Assembly (NCBI GenBank): GCA_005877565.1
Contig: VBOK01000022.1
Span: 1-12,766, forward strand
DNA: 12,766 nucleotides
Direction: 5' to 3'
DNA from: Nitrospirota bacterium
GTDB taxonomy: Bacteria > Nitrospirota > Nitrospiria > Nitrospirales > NS-4
A program made the translations under genes and the position numbers. This document shows positions 7,285-12,766 of the stretch, in pieces. A model generated the notes under the pieces. The model saw only the letters and a list, made by a program, of their open reading frames with translations. It did no database searches and was not told the DNA's origin. The first letter of the stretch is position 1; the number at the start of each line of letters is the position of its first letter.

Positions 7285-8727
7285 TTGACCAACTGGCAAA
7301 CATCAACCGGGCCCCGACGCACGTCGGGGCCCACCAGTGTTGAGTCTGCCCCTCCGCTTTCCCTGCGGGAAATCTTCACACGTTTCTGGCCCTACGCCCG
7401 CCCGTACCGCTGGTTCATCTGGCTGACCCTTCCCTTCATTGTACTGGCGCCCGCCATCGAGACGGCCAGGATCTGGCTGTTCAAGGTTGTCGTGGACGAG
7501 GTGCTCGTCCCGCGCGATTTCGGGCCGTTCTGGTGGATCGCGCTCAGCTACGTAGGGCTCACCTTGTTGGCCGGGGCCCTCGCGGTCGGCGATCGTTATC
7601 TTGCGAGCTGGGTGGGGGGGAAGTTTGTCCTTTCTCTGCGCACCCATTTGTTTCGCCACCTGCAGGGCCTTTCGCTTGATTTCTTCGAGCGCCGGCCACT
7701 CGGTGACATGATCTCCCGGCTCACTGGCGACGTAGCAGCGATCGAGAGCTTTGTCCTCTCGGGCGTCGGGGACACTGTCGCCTACATCTTGCGCATCATC
7801 TACTTCGCCGGCGCGCTGTTGTACATCCAATGGGAGCTCACCTTGGTGTCGCTGATCGTCGCCCCCCTCTTCTGGTTCGTGCCACGGCATTTCTCCCGCT
7901 TGATCAGGCGTGCCGCCCGTGAGAAGCGGAGCCGCAGCGGTTCGATCAGCTCGGTCGCTGAGGAAAGTTTCTCGAACGCCCAGTTGGTGCAGGCCTACAA
8001 CCGTCAGGATGCGGAAATCGATCGTTTTGAGCGCGAGAACCTCGGGAATTTTGAGGCGCATATGATGTCGGCGCGCGCGAAGGCACTGTCAGCGCCTCTG
8101 GTCTCCCTGTTTGGGGTGACTTGCGGGCTCATGGTGATCGGCATCGGCATCTGGATGCTCTCCGAAGGACGGCTCACCCTGGGCGAACTGCTTGTCTTTC
8201 TATCGTTCCTCGGCAGCCTCTATAGCCCCATTCGCGGCCTGGGACAGCTCGGCACCTCAATCTATGCGGCATCGGCGGCCGCTGAGCGGATCGCCGAGTT
8301 TCTGGACGAGCAACCGTCGGTGCTCGACCGGCCCACCTCGCGCTCATTGAAGCACGTCCGCGGACTGATCGACCGAGCGGGGCGGGCAAATCAACGATCT
8401 CCAAGCTGCTGTTACGTTTTTATGACCCAGCCGAGGGAGAAATCCGGCTGGATGGCCATGATCTTCGCGACCTGCAGGTGCGCGCGTTGCGCGAGCACAT
8501 TGCGGTCCTGCTGCAGGAGGCGCTGGTCTTCGATGCGACGGTGCGCGAGAACATCGCCTACGGACGGCTCAACGCGACCGACGAAGAGATTGTTCGCGCG
8601 GCCAAGGCTGCCGATGCGCATGAGTTCATCGCTGCGCTCCCCAACGGATATGATACGGTCGTCGGTCAGAAGGGCCGGCGTCTCTCCGGCGGTCAACGTC
8701 AGCGGATTGCCATTGCCAGGGCAATGA
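7285..8727 (+). CDS. Type I ABC exporter, membrane domain piece (frameshifted)
   Basis: The frame opens with TTG at 7285, 3 bp after the peptide stop, without its own ribosome site; no better in-frame start is seen before the domain, so translational coupling is likely. Residues about 30-330 are a type I exporter transmembrane domain of six predicted helices: first helix near WFIWLTLPFIVLAPA, the intracellular-loop motif LSLDFFERRPLGDMISRLTGDV, and a late segment LGELLVFLSFLGSLYSPI. It runs as expected to the linker AAERIAEFLDEQPSVLDRP and HVRGLI (about nt 8368). It then reads out of frame until 8727. The usual first part of the nucleotide-binding domain (roughly 40-45 residues up to Walker A) is missing, and Walker A resumes in another frame. 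The protein should export a substrate, possibly the adjacent peptide, but would be inactive as written unless the frame break is an error. Confidence 0.85.
   Translation: MTNWQTSTGPRRTSGPTSVESAPPLSLREIFTRFWPYARPYRWFIWLTLPFIVLAPAIETARIWLFKVVVDEVLVPRDFGPFWWIALSYVGLTLLAGALAVGDRYLASWVGGKFVLSLRTHLFRHLQGLSLDFFERRPLGDMISRLTGDVAAIESFVLSGVGDTVAYILRIIYFAGALLYIQWELTLVSLIVAPLFWFVPRHFSRLIRRAAREKRSRSGSISSVAEESFSNAQLVQAYNRQDAEIDRFERENLGNFEAHMMSARAKALSAPLVSLFGVTCGLMVIGIGIWMLSEGRLTLGELLVFLSFLGSLYSPIRGLGQLGTSIYAASAAAERIAEFLDEQPSVLDRPTSRSLKHVRGLIDRAGRANQRSPSCCYVFMTQPREKSGWMAMIFATCRCARCASTLRSCCRRRWSSMRRCARTSPTDGSTRPTKRLFARPRLPMRMSSSLRSPTDMIRSSVRRAGVSPAVNVSGLPLPGQ
7309..7332 (+). other. Perfect 10-bp GC-rich hairpin at the start of the exporter frame
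   Basis: GGGCCCCGAC (7309-7318) pairs perfectly with GTCGGGGCCC (7323-7332) around a GCAC loop. It begins 28 nt after the peptide stop and lies in codons 9-16 of the exporter frame. No T-run follows, so it is not a standard intrinsic terminator. In peptide-exporter operons such hairpins often stabilise the upstream peptide transcript or limit exporter expression; here that role is inferred. Confidence 0.7.
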
Positions 8728-9047
8728 TTCGCAACGCACCCATCCTCATCCTGGACGAACCGACCACCGACCTCGACCCTGAGTCCGGGCACCGGATCCT
8801 TGAGCCCTTGAGGCGTTTGATGGGCGGAAGGACAACGATCATCATCTCGCACAACCTCATCACGGTCCGAGAGGCGACCGCGATCCTTGACCTCAAGGAA
8901 GGGCGTGTGATCGAGCAGGGCACGCATTTCGATCTCATTACGCGGGACGGCACGTACGCAGCACTTTATCAGTTGTGCCAGGGTCACGACGGGGCGCCCA
9001 CCATCTCGTGGAGCGATCGCGACACCCACCGGCAGGTTGCTCCATGA
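8373..9047 (+). pseudogene. ABC exporter nucleotide-binding domain (continuation of the same gene)
   Basis: This frame begins with PSGAGKSTISKLLLRF, a Walker A motif (Gly-x-x-Gly-Lys-Ser-Thr, Lys codon 8388). It continues with a Q-loop region VLLQEALVFDATVREN, the ABC signature LSGGQRQRIAIARAM, Walker B plus D-loop ILILDEPTTDLDPES, and the H-loop IIISHNL. Apart from the lost 5' part, all ATPase motifs are present and unmutated, which argues for a recent break or an assembly error. It belongs to the membrane domain starting at 7285; the sequence at about 8370-8376 is the joint. The stop TGA (9045-9047) overlaps the ATG of the kinase gene (ATGA), showing translational coupling within the operon. 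A start at 8478 could make only a domain without Walker A. Confidence 0.8.
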
Positions 9048-9847
9048 GCAAGGTTGCTCCTCCCCTTCCCGCAGGCCGCTGGCTGACACCCGGCTACAAA
9101 GTGCTGGCCTGCCTGAGCCGCGGGATGGCTGACGTCTACGACGTCTGGAGCAAAGAGCGCGAGTGTCGGTGTGTCGCCAAGGTTCTCCAGCCGGACCGCG
9201 TCAATGACACAAAGGCGCAGCGCAGGCTGCTTCGCGAGGGACTCCTCCTCAGGGAACTGAGTCACCCTCACATCGTCCGCTTATACGAGATCCTGTGGGA
9301 ACCGTCACCGGTTTTGATTCTTGAAACACTCACTGGAGCAACGCTCTCCCACATCATCAAGAAGCACCACCGCCTCGGTCTGACCGACCTTGCCCCTTTA
9401 GGGATCCATGTGTGCTCCGCCATCCACTACCTTCACCATCACGCCGAATTTCTGCACCTTGACCTGAAGCCATCGAACATCGTGTGCGAGCAGGGGCATG
9501 CGAAGGTGATCGACTTCAGCATTGCCCAGCGGCCAGGGCAGGGGCACAAGGGGGCGGGAACCCGTGCATACTTAGCCCCCGAACAGGCTCGCGGGGATTT
9601 GGTTACCCCGGCGACCGATGTCTGGGGAATCGGCGTGGTGCTGTTCGAGGCCGCCACCGGCCGCAAAGCGTTTCATGCTGGCAATAACGGGGACTACGAG
9701 CAGCTCACACGCCGGGCGGAATCTGTGGGCAACTACTGCCGCTTGCCAGTCCAGCTCACCACGGCCATTGATAGCTGCCTCGAGCCTGACCCGAAGCACC
9801 GTCCACGCGTTGACGAGCTTGCGAAGACCCTCAACAGGTGGACCTGA
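9044..9847 (+). CDS. Small Hanks-type Ser/Thr protein kinase
   Basis: ATG at 9044 overlaps the exporter stop by ATGA, which decides the start; an upstream in-frame start at 8975 would lie inside the exporter. The 267-residue protein is a bare kinase domain with no membrane segment or PASTA repeats, so it is cytosolic. Seen: a glycine-poor nucleotide loop (LSRGMADVYDV), Lys46 in CVAKVL, catalytic loop HLDLKPSN (Asp140, Lys142, Asn145), Asp157 in DFS where most kinases have DFG, APE at 178-180, and DVWGIGVVLFE. The catalytic residues are all there, so activity is likely despite the Gly-to-Ser change. It may phosphorylate the peptide, exporter or another operon partner. It lacks the C-terminal cyclase of class III/IV lanthipeptide synthetases, and substrate and role are unknown. 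Confidence 0.9.
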   Translation: MSKVAPPLPAGRWLTPGYKVLACLSRGMADVYDVWSKERECRCVAKVLQPDRVNDTKAQRRLLREGLLLRELSHPHIVRLYEILWEPSPVLILETLTGATLSHIIKKHHRLGLTDLAPLGIHVCSAIHYLHHHAEFLHLDLKPSNIVCEQGHAKVIDFSIAQRPGQGHKGAGTRAYLAPEQARGDLVTPATDVWGIGVVLFEAATGRKAFHAGNNGDYEQLTRRAESVGNYCRLPVQLTTAIDSCLEPDPKHRPRVDELAKTLNRWT

Positions 9848-10110
9848 CGTCAGATGGACACCACCCCCGATCTTCTGTTCGGAAGTCCACTGCCGGTTCT
9901 CTAACGTCGTGGGCGGTGGGAACTTGTCGGCCACGTTCGAGAAGGGCGGGCTTACCAACAACACCTATCTCAAGGTCGTAGGTTAGTAGCATCCAGAACC
10001 TCCGCGGAGACGCGAAGTCTCGAAGACGCCAGAATTCTTTGCAGAATTGGATGGTCCGCAAGCAGAAACAAGTTGCTCAGAAATTAAGTGGAGCAGGACA
10101 TTGGAAAAGT
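9848..10110. other. Intergenic segment with a possible coding remnant
   Basis: These 263 bp between the kinase and the tRNA contain no complete gene. A frame at 9909-9986 (GTG start, 25 residues, ending NNTYLKVVG) reads like the 3' end of a lost gene but has no ribosome site. An inverted repeat GAGAC (10007-10011) / GTCTC (10017-10021) follows. Next to a tRNA 3' end this is where an integrase would lie in an intact element; none is seen. Confidence 0.4.
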
Positions 10111-10185
10111 TGGAGCGGGAAACGGGATTTGAACCCGCGACCCTCGCCTTGGCAAGGCGATGCTCTACCACTGAGCTATTCCCGC
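10111..10185 (-). tRNA. tRNA-Gly (anticodon GCC)
   Basis: Read on the minus strand: acceptor GCGGGAA pairs perfectly with TTCCCGC, D arm with AGTGGTAGA, anticodon stem TCGCC/GGCGA around TTGCCAA (anticodon GCC at 10151-10153), T stem GCGGG/CCCGT (one G-T pair) around TTCAAAT, discriminator T, and an encoded CCA at 10111-10113. Its 3' end points left, towards the peptide/ABC segment, and 27 bp of it are repeated at 4599-4625. Confidence 0.97.
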
Positions 10186-10250
10186 CCCGATCGCAGAAGA
10201 AACGAAATTATACGGGCATCACGCGAGAAGCGTCAAGGCGCGGCGGCGGG

Positions 10251-11087
10251 CTAACGGGAAACCGGTAGGATGAACACGTTTGGGGTCGAGCCATCGGCTG
10301 GCGGAGGGCCGGCCTTACCCAGGGGAACCGAGAACCCGGCAGCGTGGGTATGCCCACCGCCACCGTACTTCACGGCGATCTTCGCCACATCGGTTCCACC
10401 CTGCTCCGAGCGCAGACTGAAGTGCCGCCGACCGTGACGGTCATGCCAGATCAAGCAGAACGGACGGCCAGGCGAAAGCTGCTCGCCGATCTGGCTGGTC
10501 AGGATCGCGCTTTGCACACAGGGGACCGTTTCTCCCTCGAATTGGACCCAGACCACGTGACGGATGATCTTCTTGACCAACTCGTGTTCGTAGCGGAGGA
10601 TGGCGCGCCCTTCTTGTTCAAGCCTTTCCTGCTCCAACGAGTCCCAGACCTTGAAGTCGTAGGGGTAGGAGTTCAATCCCGCGCTGATCTCGCGGCTGTT
10701 GGGAAGCTTCCACGCCCACAGGTCCTTGTCCTGCACGTATTGTAGGAGCCAGGGAGGCGTGGTGCCGTGGGCCCACTCCCAGGCGAGCACGGCACCGCTC
10801 TTTCCCAGGTCAAAATGCACGTACGTCAGCCCTCTAAGGGCCTCTTGGGCCGTGATATGGTGGTCTAAGACTTGGAGTTCCAATGCCTCCTTCGCCATCT
10901 CTTCCAAGATCGGCCGCGGGTAAGCGAAGTCCACGATCACCACCCGACGCCCCGCGCAACTGACAGGAGGTGGGAGCCCGTGGTCGGCGGGAATGAACTC
11001 GGCCGAAGGATACCGCTTCCAGATAGCCCAGGCAGCACCGAACCCGTCGGTGCAGTCGGCATGGTAGAGGACAAGATCAGGAATCAT
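10251..11087 (-). CDS. DHH-family phosphoesterase
   Basis: From ATG at 11087 (278 residues) the protein shows LVLYHADCTDGFGAAWA near the N-terminus, VVIVDFAYP (metal-binding Asp), LDHH in VLDHHITA, then FDLGKSGAVLAWEW and KDLWAW, and a C-terminal GGGGHTHAAGFSVP, the substrate-binding DHHA1-type motif. This is the motif set of DHH/DHHA1 phosphoesterases (RecJ, NrnA/oligoribonuclease and related enzymes), which use two metal ions, often Mn2+, to hydrolyse phosphodiester or phosphoanhydride bonds. The short form without extra domains fits the single-protein group whose substrates are often unassigned. An alternative GTG start at 11105 adds six residues; neither has a strong ribosome site. It lies outside the tRNA-bounded segment and is divergent from the small zinc-ribbon gene. 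Confidence 0.88.
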   Translation of the reverse strand: MIPDLVLYHADCTDGFGAAWAIWKRYPSAEFIPADHGLPPPVSCAGRRVVIVDFAYPRPILEEMAKEALELQVLDHHITAQEALRGLTYVHFDLGKSGAVLAWEWAHGTTPPWLLQYVQDKDLWAWKLPNSREISAGLNSYPYDFKVWDSLEQERLEQEGRAILRYEHELVKKIIRHVVWVQFEGETVPCVQSAILTSQIGEQLSPGRPFCLIWHDRHGRRHFSLRSEQGGTDVAKIAVKYGGGGHTHAAGFSVPLGKAGPPPADGSTPNVFILPVSR

Positions 11088-11190
11088 AATAAGGTAGCAT
11101 ATCACGACCCCGGAGCGAGAGAAAGAGCGGGAGCGCGCAATTGCATGGTCGCCAGTTCTGTGTTAAAACATTTCACGAGGTAGATCAGCC

Positions 11191-11397
11191 GTGGCTCAGC
11201 GTGACCGGGATTGGCCTGGATACACCCAGTGGTATCTCTGTCCTGTTTGCAGCTCGCTGTGGACCTCCTGCGATTCCGGTGTCGCCGCTATAAAGCGCTC
11301 CCAACTGATCGCCGCGCCTCAGGCCTCGCCGGCCACCCCGCCCCAACGCTGCCCCGTGTGCACCGGCACGCTGGAAGGCAGCTCCTACGAACTTTAA
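11191..11397 (+). CDS. Small protein with two CxxC motifs (zinc-ribbon-like)
   Basis: A 68-residue frame with GTG start and a modest ribosome site (GAGG, 11177-11180) 10 nt upstream. It holds YLCPVC (Cys17, Cys20) and QRCPVC (Cys54, Cys57), the four-cysteine pattern of a zinc ribbon, separated by a Ser/Ala-rich stretch. No family is recognised. It is divergent from the DHH gene and precedes the FIST gene by 63 bp on the same strand. It could bind zinc or act as a small nucleic-acid or protein partner. Real coding status rests mainly on the paired CxxC motifs. Confidence 0.55.
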   Translation: MAQRDRDWPGYTQWYLCPVCSSLWTSCDSGVAAIKRSQLIAAPQASPATPPQRCPVCTGTLEGSSYEL

Positions 11398-11423
11398 GGT
11401 TGGTGGTTTCGCCTCAAAGCGGC

Positions 11424-11454
11424 TGGACAAGTCAACATTCCCGTGTGGTACACT
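11424..11454 (+). promoter_or_regulatory. Putative promoter of the FIST gene
   Basis: TGGACA (11424-11429) and an extended -10 TGG-TACACT (11446-11454) are 19 bp apart. Transcription starting about 7 bp after the -10 box would begin at or next to the ATG at 11461, which has no Shine-Dalgarno. That would be a leaderless mRNA. Confidence 0.45.
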
Positions 11455-11460
11455 GCCACC

Positions 11461-12639
11461 ATGCAAGTGCATTCGGCTTTATCGAAAGCTGACGGCACCG
11501 CGGACGCCCTCGACGAGGTGTGTCGCGAGGCCACGACCCGCTTGGGCGGACGATCGGTGGACCTGGCGTTCGCGTTTTTCTCCCCCCACCACGCCGAATC
11601 CGCCGATCTCATCGTGTCAACCATCCGCGCACGGCTCCGGCCGAAAGTCCTCCTGGGGTGTTCGGCCGAAAGCGTGATCGGAGACACGCAGGAAGTGGAA
11701 GGCCAGTCCGCCCTATGCCTCTGGGCCGGCCATCTTCCCGGGACCACCTTCACTCCGTTCCACCTCGAATTCGTGCAGACCGGCGAGCAGTTCACCGTGA
11801 CCGGCTGGCCCCAGGACATGCCGACCCTGGACCAAAATCCGTCCTTTCTGGTCATCGCCGAGCCCTTCACCACGCCGGCGGAGGCCTTTCTCGGAGACTT
11901 AGACGAGCGCTTTCCTGGCGCTTCGGCCATCGGCGGCATGGCCAGCGGCGCCCAGGAGCCCGGCGCGAACCGCCTTCTCTTCAACGACACGGTCGTGGAT
12001 GACGGAGTCGTCGGCGTGGCCGTGACCGGGGCCGTATGCATCCGGACCATCGTGTCCCAGGGCTGCCGGCCGATCGGTGACCGTTTCATGATCACGCAAG
12101 CCGAACAGAACATCATCCACGAGCTCAGCGGGAAACCGGCCCTGGAATGCCTGCGTGAGGTCTTCTCCTCGCTATCCCCCACCGAGCAGCGCCAGGCTGA
12201 GCGCGCGCTGCACCTGGGGGTCGTCATCGACGAGCACAAGGACCAGTTCGAGCGCGGGGACTTCCTGATCCGCAACCTGATCGGGGTCGACCAGAAGACT
12301 GGCAGCTTGGCAGCGGCCGACTACGTCCGGGTCGGGCAGACCGTGCAGTTCCAGATCCGGGACGGCGCCTCCGCCAGCGAAGACCTGCGCGAGCTGCTGA
12401 CCGGTGAACACCAAGACACACACGCGGGCGACCCCATCGGCGCGCTCCTGTTCAGCTGCAACGGGCGTGGCCAGCGGTTCTTCCGTACCCCCCACCACGA
12501 CGTCACCGCCGTGCGTGAAAAGCTGGGCGGGATCCCGGTTGGCGGCTTCTTCGCCATGGGTGAAATCGGCCCTGTGGGCGGGAACAACTTCCTCCACGGC
12601 TACACGGCCAGCGTCGCTCTGTTCTGCAAAAACCTCTGA
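11461..12639 (+). CDS. FIST-domain sensory protein
   Basis: A 392-residue protein with FIST N and FIST C domains: LLGCSAESVIG (about residue 66), ASAIGGMASG (about 157), SQGCRPIGDRF, GALLFSCNGRG and the C-terminal GGFFAMGEIGPVGGNNFLHGY (about 361). FIST domains are thought to bind small ligands, probably amino acids or derivatives, in signal transduction; many occur as stand-alone proteins or fused to kinases. No output domain, signal peptide or membrane segment is seen, so it is probably a cytosolic sensor that acts through partners. ATG at 11461 was chosen over the GTG at 11443 because the latter overlaps the putative promoter. The secreted-protein gene begins 14 bp downstream and is probably co-transcribed. 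Confidence 0.92.
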   Translation: MQVHSALSKADGTADALDEVCREATTRLGGRSVDLAFAFFSPHHAESADLIVSTIRARLRPKVLLGCSAESVIGDTQEVEGQSALCLWAGHLPGTTFTPFHLEFVQTGEQFTVTGWPQDMPTLDQNPSFLVIAEPFTTPAEAFLGDLDERFPGASAIGGMASGAQEPGANRLLFNDTVVDDGVVGVAVTGAVCIRTIVSQGCRPIGDRFMITQAEQNIIHELSGKPALECLREVFSSLSPTEQRQAERALHLGVVIDEHKDQFERGDFLIRNLIGVDQKTGSLAAADYVRVGQTVQFQIRDGASASEDLRELLTGEHQDTHAGDPIGALLFSCNGRGQRFFRTPHHDVTAVREKLGGIPVGGFFAMGEIGPVGGNNFLHGYTASVALFCKNL

Positions 12640-12653
12640 AAAGGAGGGGCATC

Positions 12654-12766
12654 ATGAAACTCCGTTGGCTCTCGTACCTCGGCGTGCTGGTCATCGTAGC
12701 AGCCGGTGTGGCGATTGGACCGGCGTCGGCTTCCCACGTCCGGCAGTTGAGTGTGCAGGAAGTAAA
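12654..12766 (+). CDS. Secreted or periplasmic protein, N-terminal part only
   Basis: ATG at 12654 has an excellent ribosome site AAGGAGG (12641-12647) 6 nt upstream. Residues 1-26 are a textbook signal peptide: MKLRW, a hydrophobic core YLGVLVIVAAGVAIGP, and ASA before SHV as a likely signal peptidase I site. The mature start (SHVRQLSVQEV) does not identify the protein. The gene runs off the window edge. Its position 14 bp after the FIST gene suggests an operon. Confidence 0.8.
   Translation, partial: MKLRWLSYLGVLVIVAAGVAIGPASASHVRQLSVQEV

Noticed and set aside
7309..7332. Hairpin as an intrinsic terminator of the peptide gene
   Set aside because: There is no T-run after the stem, and the exporter frame runs through it.
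7102..9847. A complete lasso- or lanthipeptide cluster
   Set aside because: No asparagine-synthetase-like cyclase, transglutaminase-like protease, LanM/LanC or radical SAM enzyme is present; the leader resemblance is too weak.
4626..10110. Integrase, recombinase or transposase gene for the tRNA-bounded segment
   Set aside because: No frame in the segment shows tyrosine or serine recombinase motifs; only the att-like repeat supports mobility.
10039..10268. Overlapping + strand frames of 71-73 residues across the tRNA
   Set aside because: They are the reverse complement of the tRNA-Gly gene; the ETGFEPATLALARRCSTTELF text is a well-known spurious translation of tRNA genes.
1..12766. CRISPR arrays or insertion sequences
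   Set aside because: The only tandem repeats are the coding HAMP units; no short spaced repeats, terminal inverted repeats or transposase were seen.

Overview
The window looks like a GC-rich (roughly 60%) Gram-negative-type bacterial chromosome. The gene styles (HAMP-array hybrid kinases, a FIST sensor, GTG/TTG starts) would fit Nitrospirota or a similar environmental lineage. That assignment is a guess, because no marker gene is present.

Left part (1-4602, + strand): two large signalling proteins in tandem. The first is a hybrid histidine kinase, cut by the window edge, with a tandem HAMP array of exact 276-bp period, then GAF, HisKA, HATPase and receiver domains. Twelve bases later comes a receiver-HisKA-HATPase-receiver kinase. 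Its ATPase domain has lost the stretch between the N box and the 'RIFEPFFTT' segment, and the frame changes there, so it reads as two pieces.

Middle (4599-10155): this 5.5-kb segment is bounded on the right by a complete tRNA-Gly(GCC) on the minus strand and on the left by a perfect 27-bp copy of the anticodon-loop-to-T-loop part of the same tRNA, in the same orientation. This is the geometry of an integration at a tRNA gene, although no integrase is visible. Inside are two divergent units. On the minus strand lie a NarX/LiaS-type histidine kinase and a NarL/LuxR-type response regulator. On the + strand lies a tight operon: a 59-residue peptide gene with a strong Shine-Dalgarno and a Gly-Gly-Gly / Cys-containing tail, a type I ABC exporter (also split by a deletion plus frameshift, just before Walker A), and a small Hanks-type Ser/Thr kinase that overlaps the exporter stop by ATGA. 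A perfect 10-bp hairpin sits between the peptide gene and the body of the exporter. The layout suggests a regulated peptide-export (RiPP-like) cassette that may be decaying. This is the most interesting part of the window, but its function is inferred.

Right part (10251-12766): a minus-strand DHH-family phosphoesterase, a small two-CxxC (zinc-ribbon-like) protein, a FIST-domain sensor protein with a possible leaderless promoter, and the start of a secreted protein with a clear signal peptide, 14 bp downstream of the FIST gene.
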